64,000 bases of DNA, from contig CAYXZW010000003.1 in assembly GCA_964469905.1 (NCBI GenBank), positions 62,001-126,000 of the forward strand. Direction: 5' to 3'. The stretch is from MVRV01 sp964469905. GTDB lineage: Bacteria; Desulfobacterota; Syntrophia; Syntrophales; Smithellaceae. A model generated the notes under the pieces. It was not told the origin of the DNA and ran no database searches. It was given only the letters and a program-made list of their open reading frames with translations. Of this stretch, positions 27,999 to 37,515 are shown one piece after another. Each line of letters starts with the position of its first letter. Positions within the stretch are counted from its first letter, which is position 1. The translations under genes and the position numbers were made by a program.

Positions 27999-30152
27999 TT
28001 ATTTTTCCAGTTTTAATGCCTTCTGGAGCTTTTTGATCAGGGCATTTTCTTCTTCCGTATATTTGCCGTCAATAACGCAGAGTCTTCGGGCGATCCCCAG
28101 CGCGTCCATCCGGTCATCTTTGTTTTTGAGCAGAATCGCAAGAGCATTGATTGCCCGGTCTTCATCTGCTTGCAGTATGGAGGCCTGTTCCTTGATGATT
28201 TTCTTGAATTTGGCGGGGCGTATTTTCCCCAGGACTTTATGGGTCTGGGCAATCTGCTCGGCAAAATCAAAAAGACTGCGTTTTAAACCATGGCCGGTGC
28301 TGGCTACCGCCATAAAGACGCGAATCAGGCCTTCTGCCACACCGCCTTCCTCTAATGCAAGCATTCTCTTGTCATAATCTTCACGCTCGTGGTCGGGAAT
28401 GTCCTGCGGGATTTCTTCTTTCTTGGGCGGAAACAAATTTCTGAGCAGATCACTGCCATAAATCTGCCGGAACAATAGTTCCTGCTTGCGATCACGGTGA
28501 TCCCGGTAGATATTCAATACATTGGCGATATATTCGGAAAAAGCCATTTCCATAGCGACCAGCGGATTGTCGGGAGAGGCGGGCTTCCTTTTCTGGCGGG
28601 CGACAGAGGCAATGGCCTTTATCGGCCGCATCAGAGGATTAATGTCCCCAAATATATAGCGTTGCAGTCTTAAAGGATGAAGGTTGCGCATAATTTCTGC
28701 GGAGAGTTCCGTTGTATATAATTTAACCCAGGGACGCACCATGAGCTGGTAGATAGTGTCATTGGCTTCCGAAACCTTCTTAACAACGCTGAAATCTTCC
28801 TCATCTGCGGTGCCGTCATCATAGGCTGCAATATCGGCAAATGTCCGTTCTTCATACCTGGTAATAAAATTACCGCTTTTAATATCTCCTTCAATGATCA
28901 TCTCATAGAGACCGGGTGCCATGAACTCAATCATATCGAAATTAGAAATAATCTCGTGGTGCTCTTTTTTGGCGATAGAGCCGGCGACAAATATACCCAG
29001 GTGACCGATGTCCTTATGGACGATATAAATTATTACCTGTCCATGTCTTTTGATATCTTCAACGGAGCTGTAGACACGCGGAATCCAGTTGAGTGCTTGC
29101 GGGGCGGGAGTAATGTTGTCTCCCAGAGAGGCAAAAACGAGTATTGGGCTTTCGATTTTTTTGAGGCTGATCTTTTCTCCTTCGCGCAGCTCCAGTTGCC
29201 CGCGCTCCAGTTTATTGCCGACAAAAAGATTGTTGACGATAAAATGAATTTCCGCCGTGGTCATCATGAAGAAACCACCCCACCATTTCTCAAAATTCAG
29301 ATAACGATCTTCTTCGGTATCTAGCTGCGAATAGACATTGTAACGTTTTGACCAGAGTGTGTTGGCCGGATTTAAACTCTCAAAATTGGCGACGAGATTG
29401 GCGCCGTCAAAAACACCGTTGCCCAGATCACTCAAGAAGGAATTAATCCAGACGCCGCCTAAGAGGCCTCCTTTGTAACGCATGGGATTCGTTCCTGATA
29501 CACCGCTCCAGTAGGACAACGGGGCTCCGTTTAATACCAGAGGCCCGGTAACGTCAGGCCGATCTGCGCAAAGTAGAGCGGCCGCCCATCCGGCCTGGCA
29601 GTTACCCATGATTGCAGGTGCATCGGAATAGGGATGCAGTTCAGCAATTTTTTCCATGAATATGGCCATTGCTGCTTCCACATCCGCCAGTGTCTGACCG
29701 GGAATAGGGTCGGTAAAAAAAAGAATAAAATAAACCGGATGGCCGTTATTCAATGCCATGCCGATTTCCGAATCTCTCTTAGAACCTCCAATGCCGGGAC
29801 CATGACCGGCGCGGGGATCGATAATTACGATAGGACGTTTAGGCCTTGCGGGTGGCAGTTTGCTTTCCAGTCGTCGTTTCTCAATATCTGTCGACTCCCT
29901 TTTTTTACGGCGATCGGTAATGAGCACCAGAGCGTAATTAGCGGGGCGCTTAAAATTCTTGGCGTTGAGAATCATTTCATAGTTAAAAACGAGAACCGGC
30001 GGCTGACCGCTACGGATGTGCTTGATATAGTTGTTCCCTCTTTTGCGCAGGACATCAGTGTAGATGATCGACCTTTGCATGGAATCAATTATGTACTCAC
30101 GGGACTGGTTCTGCCATTCTGCCCACTGCTGATTATTGAATAAATTATCCAT
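27999..30152 (-). CDS. DUF3141 alpha/beta-hydrolase-like protein with TerB-like C-terminus
   Basis: This 717-residue protein matches the DUF3141 family, distantly related to polyhydroxyalkanoate synthases. The N-terminal part ('WAEWQNQSREYIIDSMQRS') resembles PhaC-associated proteins. The middle is an alpha/beta-hydrolase core with 'VIIDPRAGHGPGIGG', a nucleophile-elbow-like 'IMGNCQAGWAAALL' (Cys in place of Ser) and 'HKDIGHLGIFV' carrying the likely His. The last ~130 residues are helical and TerB-like ('CVIDGKYTEEENALIKKL'). No signal peptide is visible. Function is unknown; a cytoplasmic acyl-ester or polymer-related activity is possible. No phaC, phaE or phasin gene is adjacent. Confidence 0.82.
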   Translation of the reverse strand: MDNLFNNQQWAEWQNQSREYIIDSMQRSIIYTDVLRKRGNNYIKHIRSGQPPVLVFNYEMILNAKNFKRPANYALVLITDRRKKRESTDIEKRRLESKLPPARPKRPIVIIDPRAGHGPGIGGSKRDSEIGMALNNGHPVYFILFFTDPIPGQTLADVEAAMAIFMEKIAELHPYSDAPAIMGNCQAGWAAALLCADRPDVTGPLVLNGAPLSYWSGVSGTNPMRYKGGLLGGVWINSFLSDLGNGVFDGANLVANFESLNPANTLWSKRYNVYSQLDTEEDRYLNFEKWWGGFFMMTTAEIHFIVNNLFVGNKLERGQLELREGEKISLKKIESPILVFASLGDNITPAPQALNWIPRVYSSVEDIKRHGQVIIYIVHKDIGHLGIFVAGSIAKKEHHEIISNFDMIEFMAPGLYEMIIEGDIKSGNFITRYEERTFADIAAYDDGTADEEDFSVVKKVSEANDTIYQLMVRPWVKLYTTELSAEIMRNLHPLRLQRYIFGDINPLMRPIKAIASVARQKRKPASPDNPLVAMEMAFSEYIANVLNIYRDHRDRKQELLFRQIYGSDLLRNLFPPKKEEIPQDIPDHEREDYDKRMLALEEGGVAEGLIRVFMAVASTGHGLKRSLFDFAEQIAQTHKVLGKIRPAKFKKIIKEQASILQADEDRAINALAILLKNKDDRMDALGIARRLCVIDGKYTEEENALIKKLQKALKLEK

Positions 30153-30457
30153 GGATTCTCCTTTATTTTGTTAAACAAATAGCACTATAAATTGACGGTT
30201 CATGTTAAGGTATAGTGAGCGGTTCGGAACAGTTGATAATAAATTGCCTGCATTTGATATATTTTAGACACCATTATCTCATATTATGCACTTAATAATC
30301 CGTATTTACAAGCAATTTCTTTAAGCTGATTTATGCTTGTGGTAATTTTTAACCAAATATATCGATGTTTTATATTTGGAGAGTGCTCCAGCCAGCGAAA
30401 AAATGCTCCCTCAATAGTCGGTTCCGGGGAACCCGCATTTTGCGGCATAGTAACGGT
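30153..30457. other. Intergenic region without recognisable gene
   Basis: This 305-bp AT-rich gap separates two minus-strand genes. I see no ORF with coding character, tRNA or clear terminator. It should hold the promoter of the DUF3141 gene, but no convincing -35/-10 pair was found on the minus strand. Confidence 0.5.
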
Positions 30458-31750
30458 TTATATAAGCGAATTTTTCCGGCTGCCCTGATAGAGCTCATAT
30501 TCCAGCAGGCGGCATTCGATATCGCCGTTGTAAAGAATAATTCTTTGTTTTGTTCTCAGGCCGATCTTCTTGATCATTTCCAGATTGCCGGTGAATATAT
30601 AACCGCGATATCTGCCCTCGGTCTTTTTGAAAAAATCACCAATGCCCTGATAAAGAGTTTCCAGTCGTGTCTGTGTGCCGGAAACGATGCGGTTGCTTTG
30701 ATCAGTTCTATCGGCGGCTTTGCGAATGATGATTTTGCGCCCGACTGGATAATCTGACTTGCTGCGTGGCGAATTTTTATTAATGTTCGTGCCCATTCGT
30801 TCGCCATATGGCGGATTTAAAATAATAACACCGCCATCTTGCGGAAGAGGTGTTTTTTCATAAGAGCAGGTATGAAATTCAATCAGGTGATCCACCCCGG
30901 CGGTCTGGGCGTTATGCCTGGCGGCGTGCACTGCCTCCTGGTCTATATCTGTGGCGATTATTTTTACAGGCAACTCCTTTTTAGCGGTGTTGCGGGCCTT
31001 TTTGCGCATATTTTGCCAGATTGTTTCCGGGAATCCTGAAATAAACATAAATCCGTAATTGTTTCTCAAGAGCCCCGGTGCGCGGTCAAGGGCGATCATT
31101 GCAGCCTCGATGGCTAATGTTCCACTGCCGCACATCGGATTGATAAACGCGCCTTCTCCCTTCCAGTCGGCAGCAGCAATGACTGCTGCCGCCAGCGTTT
31201 CCTGCATGGGGGCTTGCATAGGAATCTTGCGATATCCGCGCAACGCGAGGCGTTCTCCCGAAGTGTCCAGGTAAACTGAGGCCTGATCGTTCTTCCAATA
31301 TACATGAACCACGGCCTTAGTTTTGTCCGAGCCGGAATCGGGACGCAAGCCGCATTTATCGCGAATCCGGTCCACAATGGCATCTTTTACTTTCACGTTT
31401 ACGAAACGGGAATCGGTTATAAGCGGATTATCGACAATTGAGGTGACGCAGAAGTAAGCAGTCTTTCCGGAAGAAGCAATTAATGTTTCCCAGGGCAAGC
31501 TATTCAATCGTCCGTATAGAACGCCCGGTGTGCCGGCTTTGAATGTTTCCAACAAATAGAGAACTCGCTGTGCAGTACGCAGATGAAGATTTAAAAGCAG
31601 CGTATCTTCAAGAGTGCCTTCCGTCTGGATGGCTGTATCCAATTGGGCCCGCACCGGAAATCCCAGGGCGGTTATTTCTTCCTGCAAATAAGGTGCAACC
31701 CCCTTCGGGCAGGTCACCAGAATATTGCTTTTCTTTTTCCAGATAGTCAT
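30458..31750 (-). CDS. THUMP-domain class I SAM-dependent RNA methyltransferase (RlmL/YpsC type)
   Basis: The protein has an N-terminal ferredoxin-like/THUMP region ('ILVTCPKGVAPYLQEEI') and a C-terminal Rossmann methyltransferase with 'FINPMCGSGTLAIEAAMIA' (SAM motif I) and the N6-adenine/N2-guanine type catalytic motif 'VIILNPPYGERM' (NPPY). This is the RlmL/TrmN-like arrangement that makes m2G in 23S rRNA or tRNA. A Lys/Arg/Ser-rich insertion of about 35 residues follows the NPPY motif. The start at 31750 ('MTIWKKKSNIL') gives about 430 residues; the upstream ATG at 31816 would add 22 atypical residues. Exact RNA target unknown. Confidence 0.88.
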   Translation of the reverse strand: MTIWKKKSNILVTCPKGVAPYLQEEITALGFPVRAQLDTAIQTEGTLEDTLLLNLHLRTAQRVLYLLETFKAGTPGVLYGRLNSLPWETLIASSGKTAYFCVTSIVDNPLITDSRFVNVKVKDAIVDRIRDKCGLRPDSGSDKTKAVVHVYWKNDQASVYLDTSGERLALRGYRKIPMQAPMQETLAAAVIAAADWKGEGAFINPMCGSGTLAIEAAMIALDRAPGLLRNNYGFMFISGFPETIWQNMRKKARNTAKKELPVKIIATDIDQEAVHAARHNAQTAGVDHLIEFHTCSYEKTPLPQDGGVIILNPPYGERMGTNINKNSPRSKSDYPVGRKIIIRKAADRTDQSNRIVSGTQTRLETLYQGIGDFFKKTEGRYRGYIFTGNLEMIKKIGLRTKQRIILYNGDIECRLLEYELYQGSRKNSLI

Positions 31751-31941
31751 AATTGTTTTTAATTCCAATTCTAAATCAAGCGCTATCTTTGTTGGCGTCG
31801 TTGTCGGCTTCCTCAAGGTATAAAAATGTGCGCCTCGTTGCCTCCTCCTGGCCGCCGCGATATCATCTATGATTTATAATTGGAATATCACAGTAAGGGG
31901 GTTTTGATAAGAACTATCTGCGGGGTTTAAGTTACGTGTCT

Positions 31942-32706
31942 TCACTTCATCCGGGCAAAGAGTATGCTGCCCAGCCAGAACATGACTACAGCAAAGAAGG
32001 TAACGACGATAAGATTAATATAAAAGGGAAAGACATTTACATTGAGTAGTGCCCCACGGACGCCGTCCACGGCGTAGGTCAGCGGGTTGAGCTTTACCAA
32101 TCCCACAAGCCATACGGGAAGCTTTTCGTCAATTGGAAAAAGTGCGCCGGAAAGGAAGAAGAGCGGAAAAACAAGAAACGCTGAAATGACCTGAAAACCC
32201 TCCAGGCTTTCCAGCAGCGAGCCGAGAGCGAGACCCATGGAAACAAGCGCAATGGATGTTAAGAATAAAATCAGGAACGCGAGCGGAATTCCCCACGGGT
32301 TAACGGAGGGAAATAGAAATGAGAATAAAAAAAGAATAATGATCTGCAACATGACATCGGTGCAGCCGCCAAGAACTTTGCCTAAAAATATGCTGATACG
32401 CGATACCGGTGCTACCAGTATGGCTTTGAGCACGTCGAGCTTGCGGTCCCAAACGATATAGAGGCCGAAGAAGACTGATCCGAAAAGAACCGACATGGTC
32501 AGCACGCCCGGATAAATATAGTCCTGATAGTTGACAGAGTTGATACTGACGCTGGCTCCTATACCTGTGCCAAACAGGAAAAGCCACATGAGAGGCTGAA
32601 CGATACTGGAAATAATTCTGCTTTTTTCCCGCGAGAAGACTTTTAATTCCCGCCACCAGACCGCGTAAATTCCCGTTAATTCCTTCTGTAGCCGGTTTTT
32701 GTTCAT
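31942..32706 (-). CDS. ABC-2 type transporter permease
   Basis: A 254-residue integral membrane protein with about six transmembrane segments. 'YIYPGVLTMSVLFGSVFFGLYIVWDRKLDVL' contains the typical ABC-2 permease region, and 'NPLTYAVDGVRGALL' is the conserved C-terminal signature of DrrB/NodJ-like exporters. ATG 32706, behind GAGGGGA and four bases after the ATPase stop, is chosen; a longer start at 32844 would run through the upstream ATPase gene. With the ATPase it should form an exporter of hydrophobic compounds, lipids or polysaccharides; the substrate is not evident. Confidence 0.9.
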   Translation of the reverse strand: MNKNRLQKELTGIYAVWWRELKVFSREKSRIISSIVQPLMWLFLFGTGIGASVSINSVNYQDYIYPGVLTMSVLFGSVFFGLYIVWDRKLDVLKAILVAPVSRISIFLGKVLGGCTDVMLQIIILFLFSFLFPSVNPWGIPLAFLILFLTSIALVSMGLALGSLLESLEGFQVISAFLVFPLFFLSGALFPIDEKLPVWLVGLVKLNPLTYAVDGVRGALLNVNVFPFYINLIVVTFFAVVMFWLGSILFARMK

Positions 32707-32710
32707 CGGT

Positions 32711-33688
32711 TTAATTTCCCCTCTGGCGGTAGCGGGCCACGGAATCAACCCAGCTGCCGGAGTCCTCGGCGGAATCTTCCCGAATATCGCGGCCGGTAAG
32801 CCTGATAAATACGTCGTTGAGTGTGGGTATTCTCGTTTCCACACAATCCACCGCAGGAATTATCGCGAGCAGTTCAGCCAGGTGGAGATGCACATCTTTC
32901 ATAGTTATTTCTATTGTGCCGTTTTTTTGATTCACTTCTTTTACGTAGGGAAGGGCTTTTATCTTTTCCACAGGCGGTTCTTTCGCCCTGATGATTGCCA
33001 GATCACCGCCCATCGATTCCTTGAGTTTGTCCGGACTATCGAGTGCTATAATCCGGCCGTGATCGATGATGCCCACGCGGTCACATACCCGTTCTGCCTC
33101 CTCCATATAATGGGTGGTAAGTACAACCGTTGTCTGTTCTTTTTGTGCCATCTTTTTGATGTAATCCCAGATACGTTCCCGGGTCTGAGGATCAAGGCCG
33201 AGTGTCGGTTCATCCAGAAAGAGTGCCGCCGGACGGTGTAAAAGGCCACGGGCCAGTTCCAATCGGCGGCGCATACCGCCGGAGTAGCTGCGGGTCAGAT
33301 CATTGCAGCGATCGGTGAGGTCTACCAGTTCCAGCATTTCCCTTATTCTTGATGCACGCAGATTATCCGGAACACCATAGAGAAGGGCATGAAGTTTGAG
33401 ATTTTCGTATCCGGTAAGAACCGTGTCCAAAGTGGGATCCTGAAAAACTATACCCACCTGGCGCCTCACGCTGGCCGGGTTTTTAACAATATCGTATCCG
33501 GCAATGGAAGCACTGCCGGAAGTCGGGCGAATTATCGTACAGAGCATTCCGATGGTCGTAGTCTTGCCAGCTCCATTGGGGCCGAGCAGTCCGAATATCT
33601 CGCCTTTTTCGATATGCAAATCGATGCCGCGGACAGCCTGTATCCGGCCATAGGTTTTAGTCAGAGCATTTGTTTCAATAAGTGACAT
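32711..33688 (-). CDS. ABC transporter ATP-binding protein, DrrA/CcmA-like exporter family
   Basis: A 325-residue ATPase with Walker A 'GPNGAGKTTT', Q-loop 'VGIVFQDPTLD', signature 'YSGGMRRRLELARGL', Walker B 'ALFLDEPTLGLD' and the switch His in 'VLTTHYMEEAERV'. The C-terminal ~90 residues ('LAIIRAKEPPVEKIKALPYV' onward) match the DUF4162-type tail of the daunorubicin-resistance ATPase family. The permease gene follows after four bases, so the pair is one operon. It probably powers a small-molecule or lipid exporter in the inner membrane. Confidence 0.93.
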   Translation of the reverse strand: MSLIETNALTKTYGRIQAVRGIDLHIEKGEIFGLLGPNGAGKTTTIGMLCTIIRPTSGSASIAGYDIVKNPASVRRQVGIVFQDPTLDTVLTGYENLKLHALLYGVPDNLRASRIREMLELVDLTDRCNDLTRSYSGGMRRRLELARGLLHRPAALFLDEPTLGLDPQTRERIWDYIKKMAQKEQTTVVLTTHYMEEAERVCDRVGIIDHGRIIALDSPDKLKESMGGDLAIIRAKEPPVEKIKALPYVKEVNQKNGTIEITMKDVHLHLAELLAIIPAVDCVETRIPTLNDVFIRLTGRDIREDSAEDSGSWVDSVARYRQRGN

Positions 33689-33700
33689 AGCTAAATTTCT

Positions 33701-34621
33701 TTATACTGATTTGGCCGGAATTTCATTTGCCGTTAAAAATTTCAATTTTCCGCAGATACAGGGAAGAGGATTTTCTTCCATATAGATATCAAAAAGTTTG
33801 GCATCATTGTCCTGCTCGCTTTTTAAAATAATGTTGCTTTCATAGTAAATAGGAGCCTTCAGGACAATATCAAGCGCGATGGCATTTTCATTACTTGACT
33901 TTAAAAGGTATTTCAGGCTGCTGCCTAAAATCAGCAATGGTTGGACGAAATCACGCTTAAAACCGAACAAGCGGGCATATAGCTTCCAATAATGAAGCGG
34001 ATTGCCGTCCCCGGATACTCTGGAAAAACGGCGGCCGATACCGCCTTGCAGAAACCAGCGGGCGGTTTCCGGAGCGTTGGGAATGGATTTGAATTGCGGG
34101 GGAGTATAATCATTGTCCGGCATGCCGAATTTGCCGCGATAATAAAATGTCTGTGTGTTTTCCCAGACCGTTGTTCCGGAACTTTTCACAACAGACGCAA
34201 TATCCATTTCCAGGCCTTTTTCTCTGAGACGGTGTCCCGCAATTTGACAGGAAAGATCAAGGGATTCATTAATGCCAATGCGCCGGTATTGCAATACCTG
34301 CATCCGGCTATTCAATACCTGGAACAGCGATAAAGGAGCCGCTCTGTGGGCGAGTATCCTTTGCAACAGCGGGTAGATGAGTGTGAAAGGGAAGATCACG
34401 GGAAGCTTATCGCTGTTTTCTGTGCCGCAGAGACTGCTAAATTCCGCCAACCGCGCCTTATCAATGACTACTCCATTATATCTGGCCGTAATCTGGGGAA
34501 ATGGTTCTCCGGCATCGAATTTACTGCTTCTGTTCAGGAAGGCAAGAAAAGCAGTCGCTTTCATCGAGGGCTGTTTGTTGAAAAATAAGTCGATTGTTTT
34601 ATCCTGTGAGAATGTTTCCAT
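33701..34621 (-). CDS. MaoC-like (hot-dog) acyl dehydratase
   Basis: The 306-residue protein carries a C-terminal hot-dog domain with the MaoC hydratase-type signature 'FSRVSGDGNPLHYWKLYA', in which Asp and His are the usual catalytic pair, followed by 'GFKRDFVQPLLILGSSLKYL'. The N-terminal half probably forms a second hot-dog fold without the motif. Such double hot-dog proteins act on acyl-CoA or acyl-ACP thioesters. It lies 12 bp upstream of the ABC exporter pair, so it may be transcribed with it; a link to lipid handling is inference. GAAGGTGGA precedes the start. Confidence 0.75.
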   Translation of the reverse strand: METFSQDKTIDLFFNKQPSMKATAFLAFLNRSSKFDAGEPFPQITARYNGVVIDKARLAEFSSLCGTENSDKLPVIFPFTLIYPLLQRILAHRAAPLSLFQVLNSRMQVLQYRRIGINESLDLSCQIAGHRLREKGLEMDIASVVKSSGTTVWENTQTFYYRGKFGMPDNDYTPPQFKSIPNAPETARWFLQGGIGRRFSRVSGDGNPLHYWKLYARLFGFKRDFVQPLLILGSSLKYLLKSSNENAIALDIVLKAPIYYESNIILKSEQDNDAKLFDIYMEENPLPCICGKLKFLTANEIPAKSV

Positions 34622-34738
34622 GCACTCTGTCCACCTTCGGTCTTTATGCCGGAGTAGTTGTTGCTCAATATAAATGAAAGATGGGCAGAGTCAAGAAAAA
34701 TAGCTCCGGGAGTTATATGTTAATGGTAAAAAACAGCT

Positions 34739-35536
34739 TCAGGCGTGGCGGACATTCCGACCTGATCGTTGTGCCGGGTCCTGACGATAATATTCACTCA
34801 GAACTCGATAAAGATCCGGGGCGTGCTTAATCATTAATCGGGGTTGATCGAAAAAATGTTCGGTAGCAACAGCGAAAAATTCGACTTCGTTTAAGGCGCC
34901 GTAGGCATTAAGGAATGTATTCTTGCCCTGTTGTACTTCCTTCTGGAGCCTCAGATATTCACGGGAACAAGTCTGTGCCCAGTCGCGGTATTCAGCGCGG
35001 CTGCGCAGAGAGGGAGTGCCGTCGGCAGCGCCGTCGAGCATATCCAGTTTGTGGGCAAACTCATGATAGACAACATTGTATCCCGACTCCGGATGACGGC
35101 TGCCGTGCAGAACTTCATCCCAAACGAGAATAAGAGGCCCCTGCTCGAAGGCTTCCCCGACAATGGGAGACTGAGGTTCCAGGGGCTCAAGGGTAGTCTC
35201 GAAGAAAGCAAGCTTACGTTCGGGGAGAATAACGGTAGAGGGATAGACGATAATTGTTTCTACATTTTCATAGTAGTTATGGGGCAGGTTCAGGATCAAC
35301 AGACACGCCTGAGCGGAGATGGTGACGCGAATTTCATCGGTCAATTCCAGACCGCCGCAGCCTTCCCAGTCTTTTTCCGCTATGAATACCTGGATAAGCG
35401 CTCGCAAACGAGTGCGCTCGGTATCTGTCAGCAGACAGTAATGGGCAACATTATGCTGTAAGATTTCTTCCCAGGCGGGAGGAAACGGCCCATCCAGCAG
35501 CTTCTTGCGGCGGCGGTTGGCAAGCCATTGTAACAT
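34739..35536 (-). CDS. mtfA: MtfA-family zinc metallopeptidase (M90)
   Basis: This 265-residue protein resembles MtfA, an aminopeptidase-like zinc enzyme that in E. coli binds the Mlc repressor. The zinc motif is 'VVYHEFAHKLDMLDG' (HExxH), preceded by the family stretch 'GPLILVWDEVLHGSRHPESG' and followed by 'NEVEFFAVATEHFFDQP', whose Glu is the likely third ligand. No signal peptide is evident. It has ~115 bp to the next gene on one side and ~85 bp on the other and is probably monocistronic. An Mlc homologue is not in the window, so the regulatory role may not apply. Confidence 0.9.
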   Translation of the reverse strand: MLQWLANRRRKKLLDGPFPPAWEEILQHNVAHYCLLTDTERTRLRALIQVFIAEKDWEGCGGLELTDEIRVTISAQACLLILNLPHNYYENVETIIVYPSTVILPERKLAFFETTLEPLEPQSPIVGEAFEQGPLILVWDEVLHGSRHPESGYNVVYHEFAHKLDMLDGAADGTPSLRSRAEYRDWAQTCSREYLRLQKEVQQGKNTFLNAYGALNEVEFFAVATEHFFDQPRLMIKHAPDLYRVLSEYYRQDPAQRSGRNVRHA

Positions 35537-35622
35537 GTCGTTTCCTTATGCTTTATTCATAAGCCGAATTTCCGCAATTCTTTCAGCCGCCGGCATCGGC
35601 AGCGCTTGATGGAGAAGCGGAA

Positions 35623-37515
35623 TTACTGCAATATCATCCGGAACGGCGAGGGAGGAATAAATTCGCCGGGCTGAGCTTTAATCTTTGTGCTGAAAGGTTT
35701 GCAGCCGTCAGCAGCAATTTCCAGATCATACTCACCTGCCGGAACATCGAAAAAAGCAAATGAATTTTTAAATGCATAATCCCGGGAGGATAGAAACGTC
35801 GCCAGTACCTCCCGGTCACGCATTGCATTGGCGGGGGCGAGCGTCCGCGTAATGCCGTTGCCTGTCAATTTAATAGCGCGTAGTTTCACCTGCTCGGGCA
35901 ATTCTTTATCAAATCCCCAATAACTATCGTCGGCGGATGCTGTGGCAGCAATAATGCCGGCAACCATTCCCTGTGGCTTTAATGTAAATCGCGCTTCGGC
36001 AATTTTACCGGGTTTTATATCCAGTGTTATTTTATCCGGTTCAGTTTTAAAACCTAAAGCACAGAGACTTACATCATATTTTTTGGGTACAATCGCCCCT
36101 GTCTCCTGCTGTGTCAGAAAGGGATTTATTTTGAGTTGTGTTTCTTTTTCCTCGGTTCCGGTCGGGGCCAGAACCAGAGCCATCTGCGAAGGGATTTTTA
36201 CATTCGGCGGATCAAAGGAATGTTCAACATGCACATAGCCTTTGGAATGGGCATAAGTTTTTCCTCTGTTTTTTTCCGTATGGACCAGAATTGATTTAAA
36301 CTGGACCATCATCTCCGGGCTGGAAAGAATGCTGACATGGTCTTCATTAAGGCCGGAAACTTTAAGGGCATCGGCCTGCGCTCTTAAATCCAGCATGCTT
36401 TCCAGAGTAACTGTATTGTCATTGTTGGGCCGAAACAAACTGCCCCCGCCCTTATGGCCGAAAAACAAATAGTAATGTATTGAGGGGTCAATTTTTGTGG
36501 CAAACATCCGCTGGATGAATTCGCTGTCCGGGACCACATCTTTCCAACTGGGAATTACTGCCGGGGAGTTATCGACACCTGTCTTTGCTCGCGCCTCTCC
36601 ACCCCAGGGTGTAGAAATCGAAACAAAAAGCTTCAATGCATGGTGGAAGTTATCCTTTTCGATAATGGCAGAGCGTGATACCAGCCCTCCCATGCTGTGC
36701 GCGACAAGATACAGAGATTCGAATTGATATTTCCTGTAGAGGTCGTAAAGCTTTGTGCGCAGCAGGAAAGATGTCGTGTCCAAACGCGCACCCGATGGAT
36801 AATAGAAAATCCAGGGCTGATAGCGCGAACGGTCAAGATTATTGATAAAATGAAGCCAGTCCTGAGGTGAGCCCGCTGCACCGTGAACGAAAAGGATCGG
36901 GGTCTTTTGGGAATCATAAGGTTCTATAAAAAAAATATTACACCCGGTCTGTTTAAAGAATTCCAGCGGTGTCCAGAAACCGTTCAGACCATTTTCAGCG
37001 GAAAATGCCGGATCATTGAGGCTTGCTAAAGTGCCCGCTGATGTATACGGTTTTCTTTTTCCGCCGGAAAATTCAACCAGCATATTGGCAAAAGAAGAAA
37101 CCGGCTGTTTTGTTTGTGGCGCCAGAATAATATCCAGCCCGAAGACACCACCACCCATCTGCGTTTTCACTTTAGCGGGCCTTCCGTAGTAACCGGCTAA
37201 TTCGCTCTGATTGCAAGAGAAATCGCCGTTTACATCTTCGAAGGCAAAGAGTTCGTAATTCCCGTCCTGAACTAGCAATTCGTATTGGCCGGGCTCAGAC
37301 AATACAGTGTAATCGGCAACAGTGATAATGCCTTTATTATTGCTATAAGCGACGACCACGATGGGTTTTTTCAAGGGAGAAGGGCTGATGATTTCGCCAA
37401 AGAGCAGACAGGAATCTTTCGAAAACTGAACATCCTCCCGCAACTTGACCAGCGCGCAGCCATTCAGGCTCCAGATGATCATAATCAGGATAGAGATACT
37501 GACAAATCTTCTCAT
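35623..37515 (-). CDS. Alpha/beta-hydrolase lipoprotein (PGAP1/lipase-like)
   Basis: This is a predicted lipoprotein of about 630 residues. 'MRRF' and a hydrophobic run lead to the lipobox 'SLNGC' with Cys at residue 20. The central hydrolase shows 'ILFVHGAAGSPQDWLHFI' (oxyanion region) and the nucleophile elbow 'LVAHSMGGLVSRSAI'. N-terminal and C-terminal beta-rich domains, the latter reading like carboxypeptidase-regulatory-like modules ('PAGEYDLEIAADGCKPF'), flank it. The start at 37515 is fixed by a consensus AGGAGG. It could be a cell-envelope lipase or esterase; the substrate is unknown. Its upstream region is a 540-bp gap shared with divergent mnmA. Confidence 0.85.
   Translation of the reverse strand: MRRFVSISILIMIIWSLNGCALVKLREDVQFSKDSCLLFGEIISPSPLKKPIVVVAYSNNKGIITVADYTVLSEPGQYELLVQDGNYELFAFEDVNGDFSCNQSELAGYYGRPAKVKTQMGGGVFGLDIILAPQTKQPVSSFANMLVEFSGGKRKPYTSAGTLASLNDPAFSAENGLNGFWTPLEFFKQTGCNIFFIEPYDSQKTPILFVHGAAGSPQDWLHFINNLDRSRYQPWIFYYPSGARLDTTSFLLRTKLYDLYRKYQFESLYLVAHSMGGLVSRSAIIEKDNFHHALKLFVSISTPWGGEARAKTGVDNSPAVIPSWKDVVPDSEFIQRMFATKIDPSIHYYLFFGHKGGGSLFRPNNDNTVTLESMLDLRAQADALKVSGLNEDHVSILSSPEMMVQFKSILVHTEKNRGKTYAHSKGYVHVEHSFDPPNVKIPSQMALVLAPTGTEEKETQLKINPFLTQQETGAIVPKKYDVSLCALGFKTEPDKITLDIKPGKIAEARFTLKPQGMVAGIIAATASADDSYWGFDKELPEQVKLRAIKLTGNGITRTLAPANAMRDREVLATFLSSRDYAFKNSFAFFDVPAGEYDLEIAADGCKPFSTKIKAQPGEFIPPSPFRMILQ

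Noticed and set aside
32707..32844. N-terminal extension of the ABC-2 permease
   Set aside because: The extension lies inside the ATPase gene and is Pro-rich; ATG 32706 has a good Shine-Dalgarno and four-base spacing from the ATPase stop.
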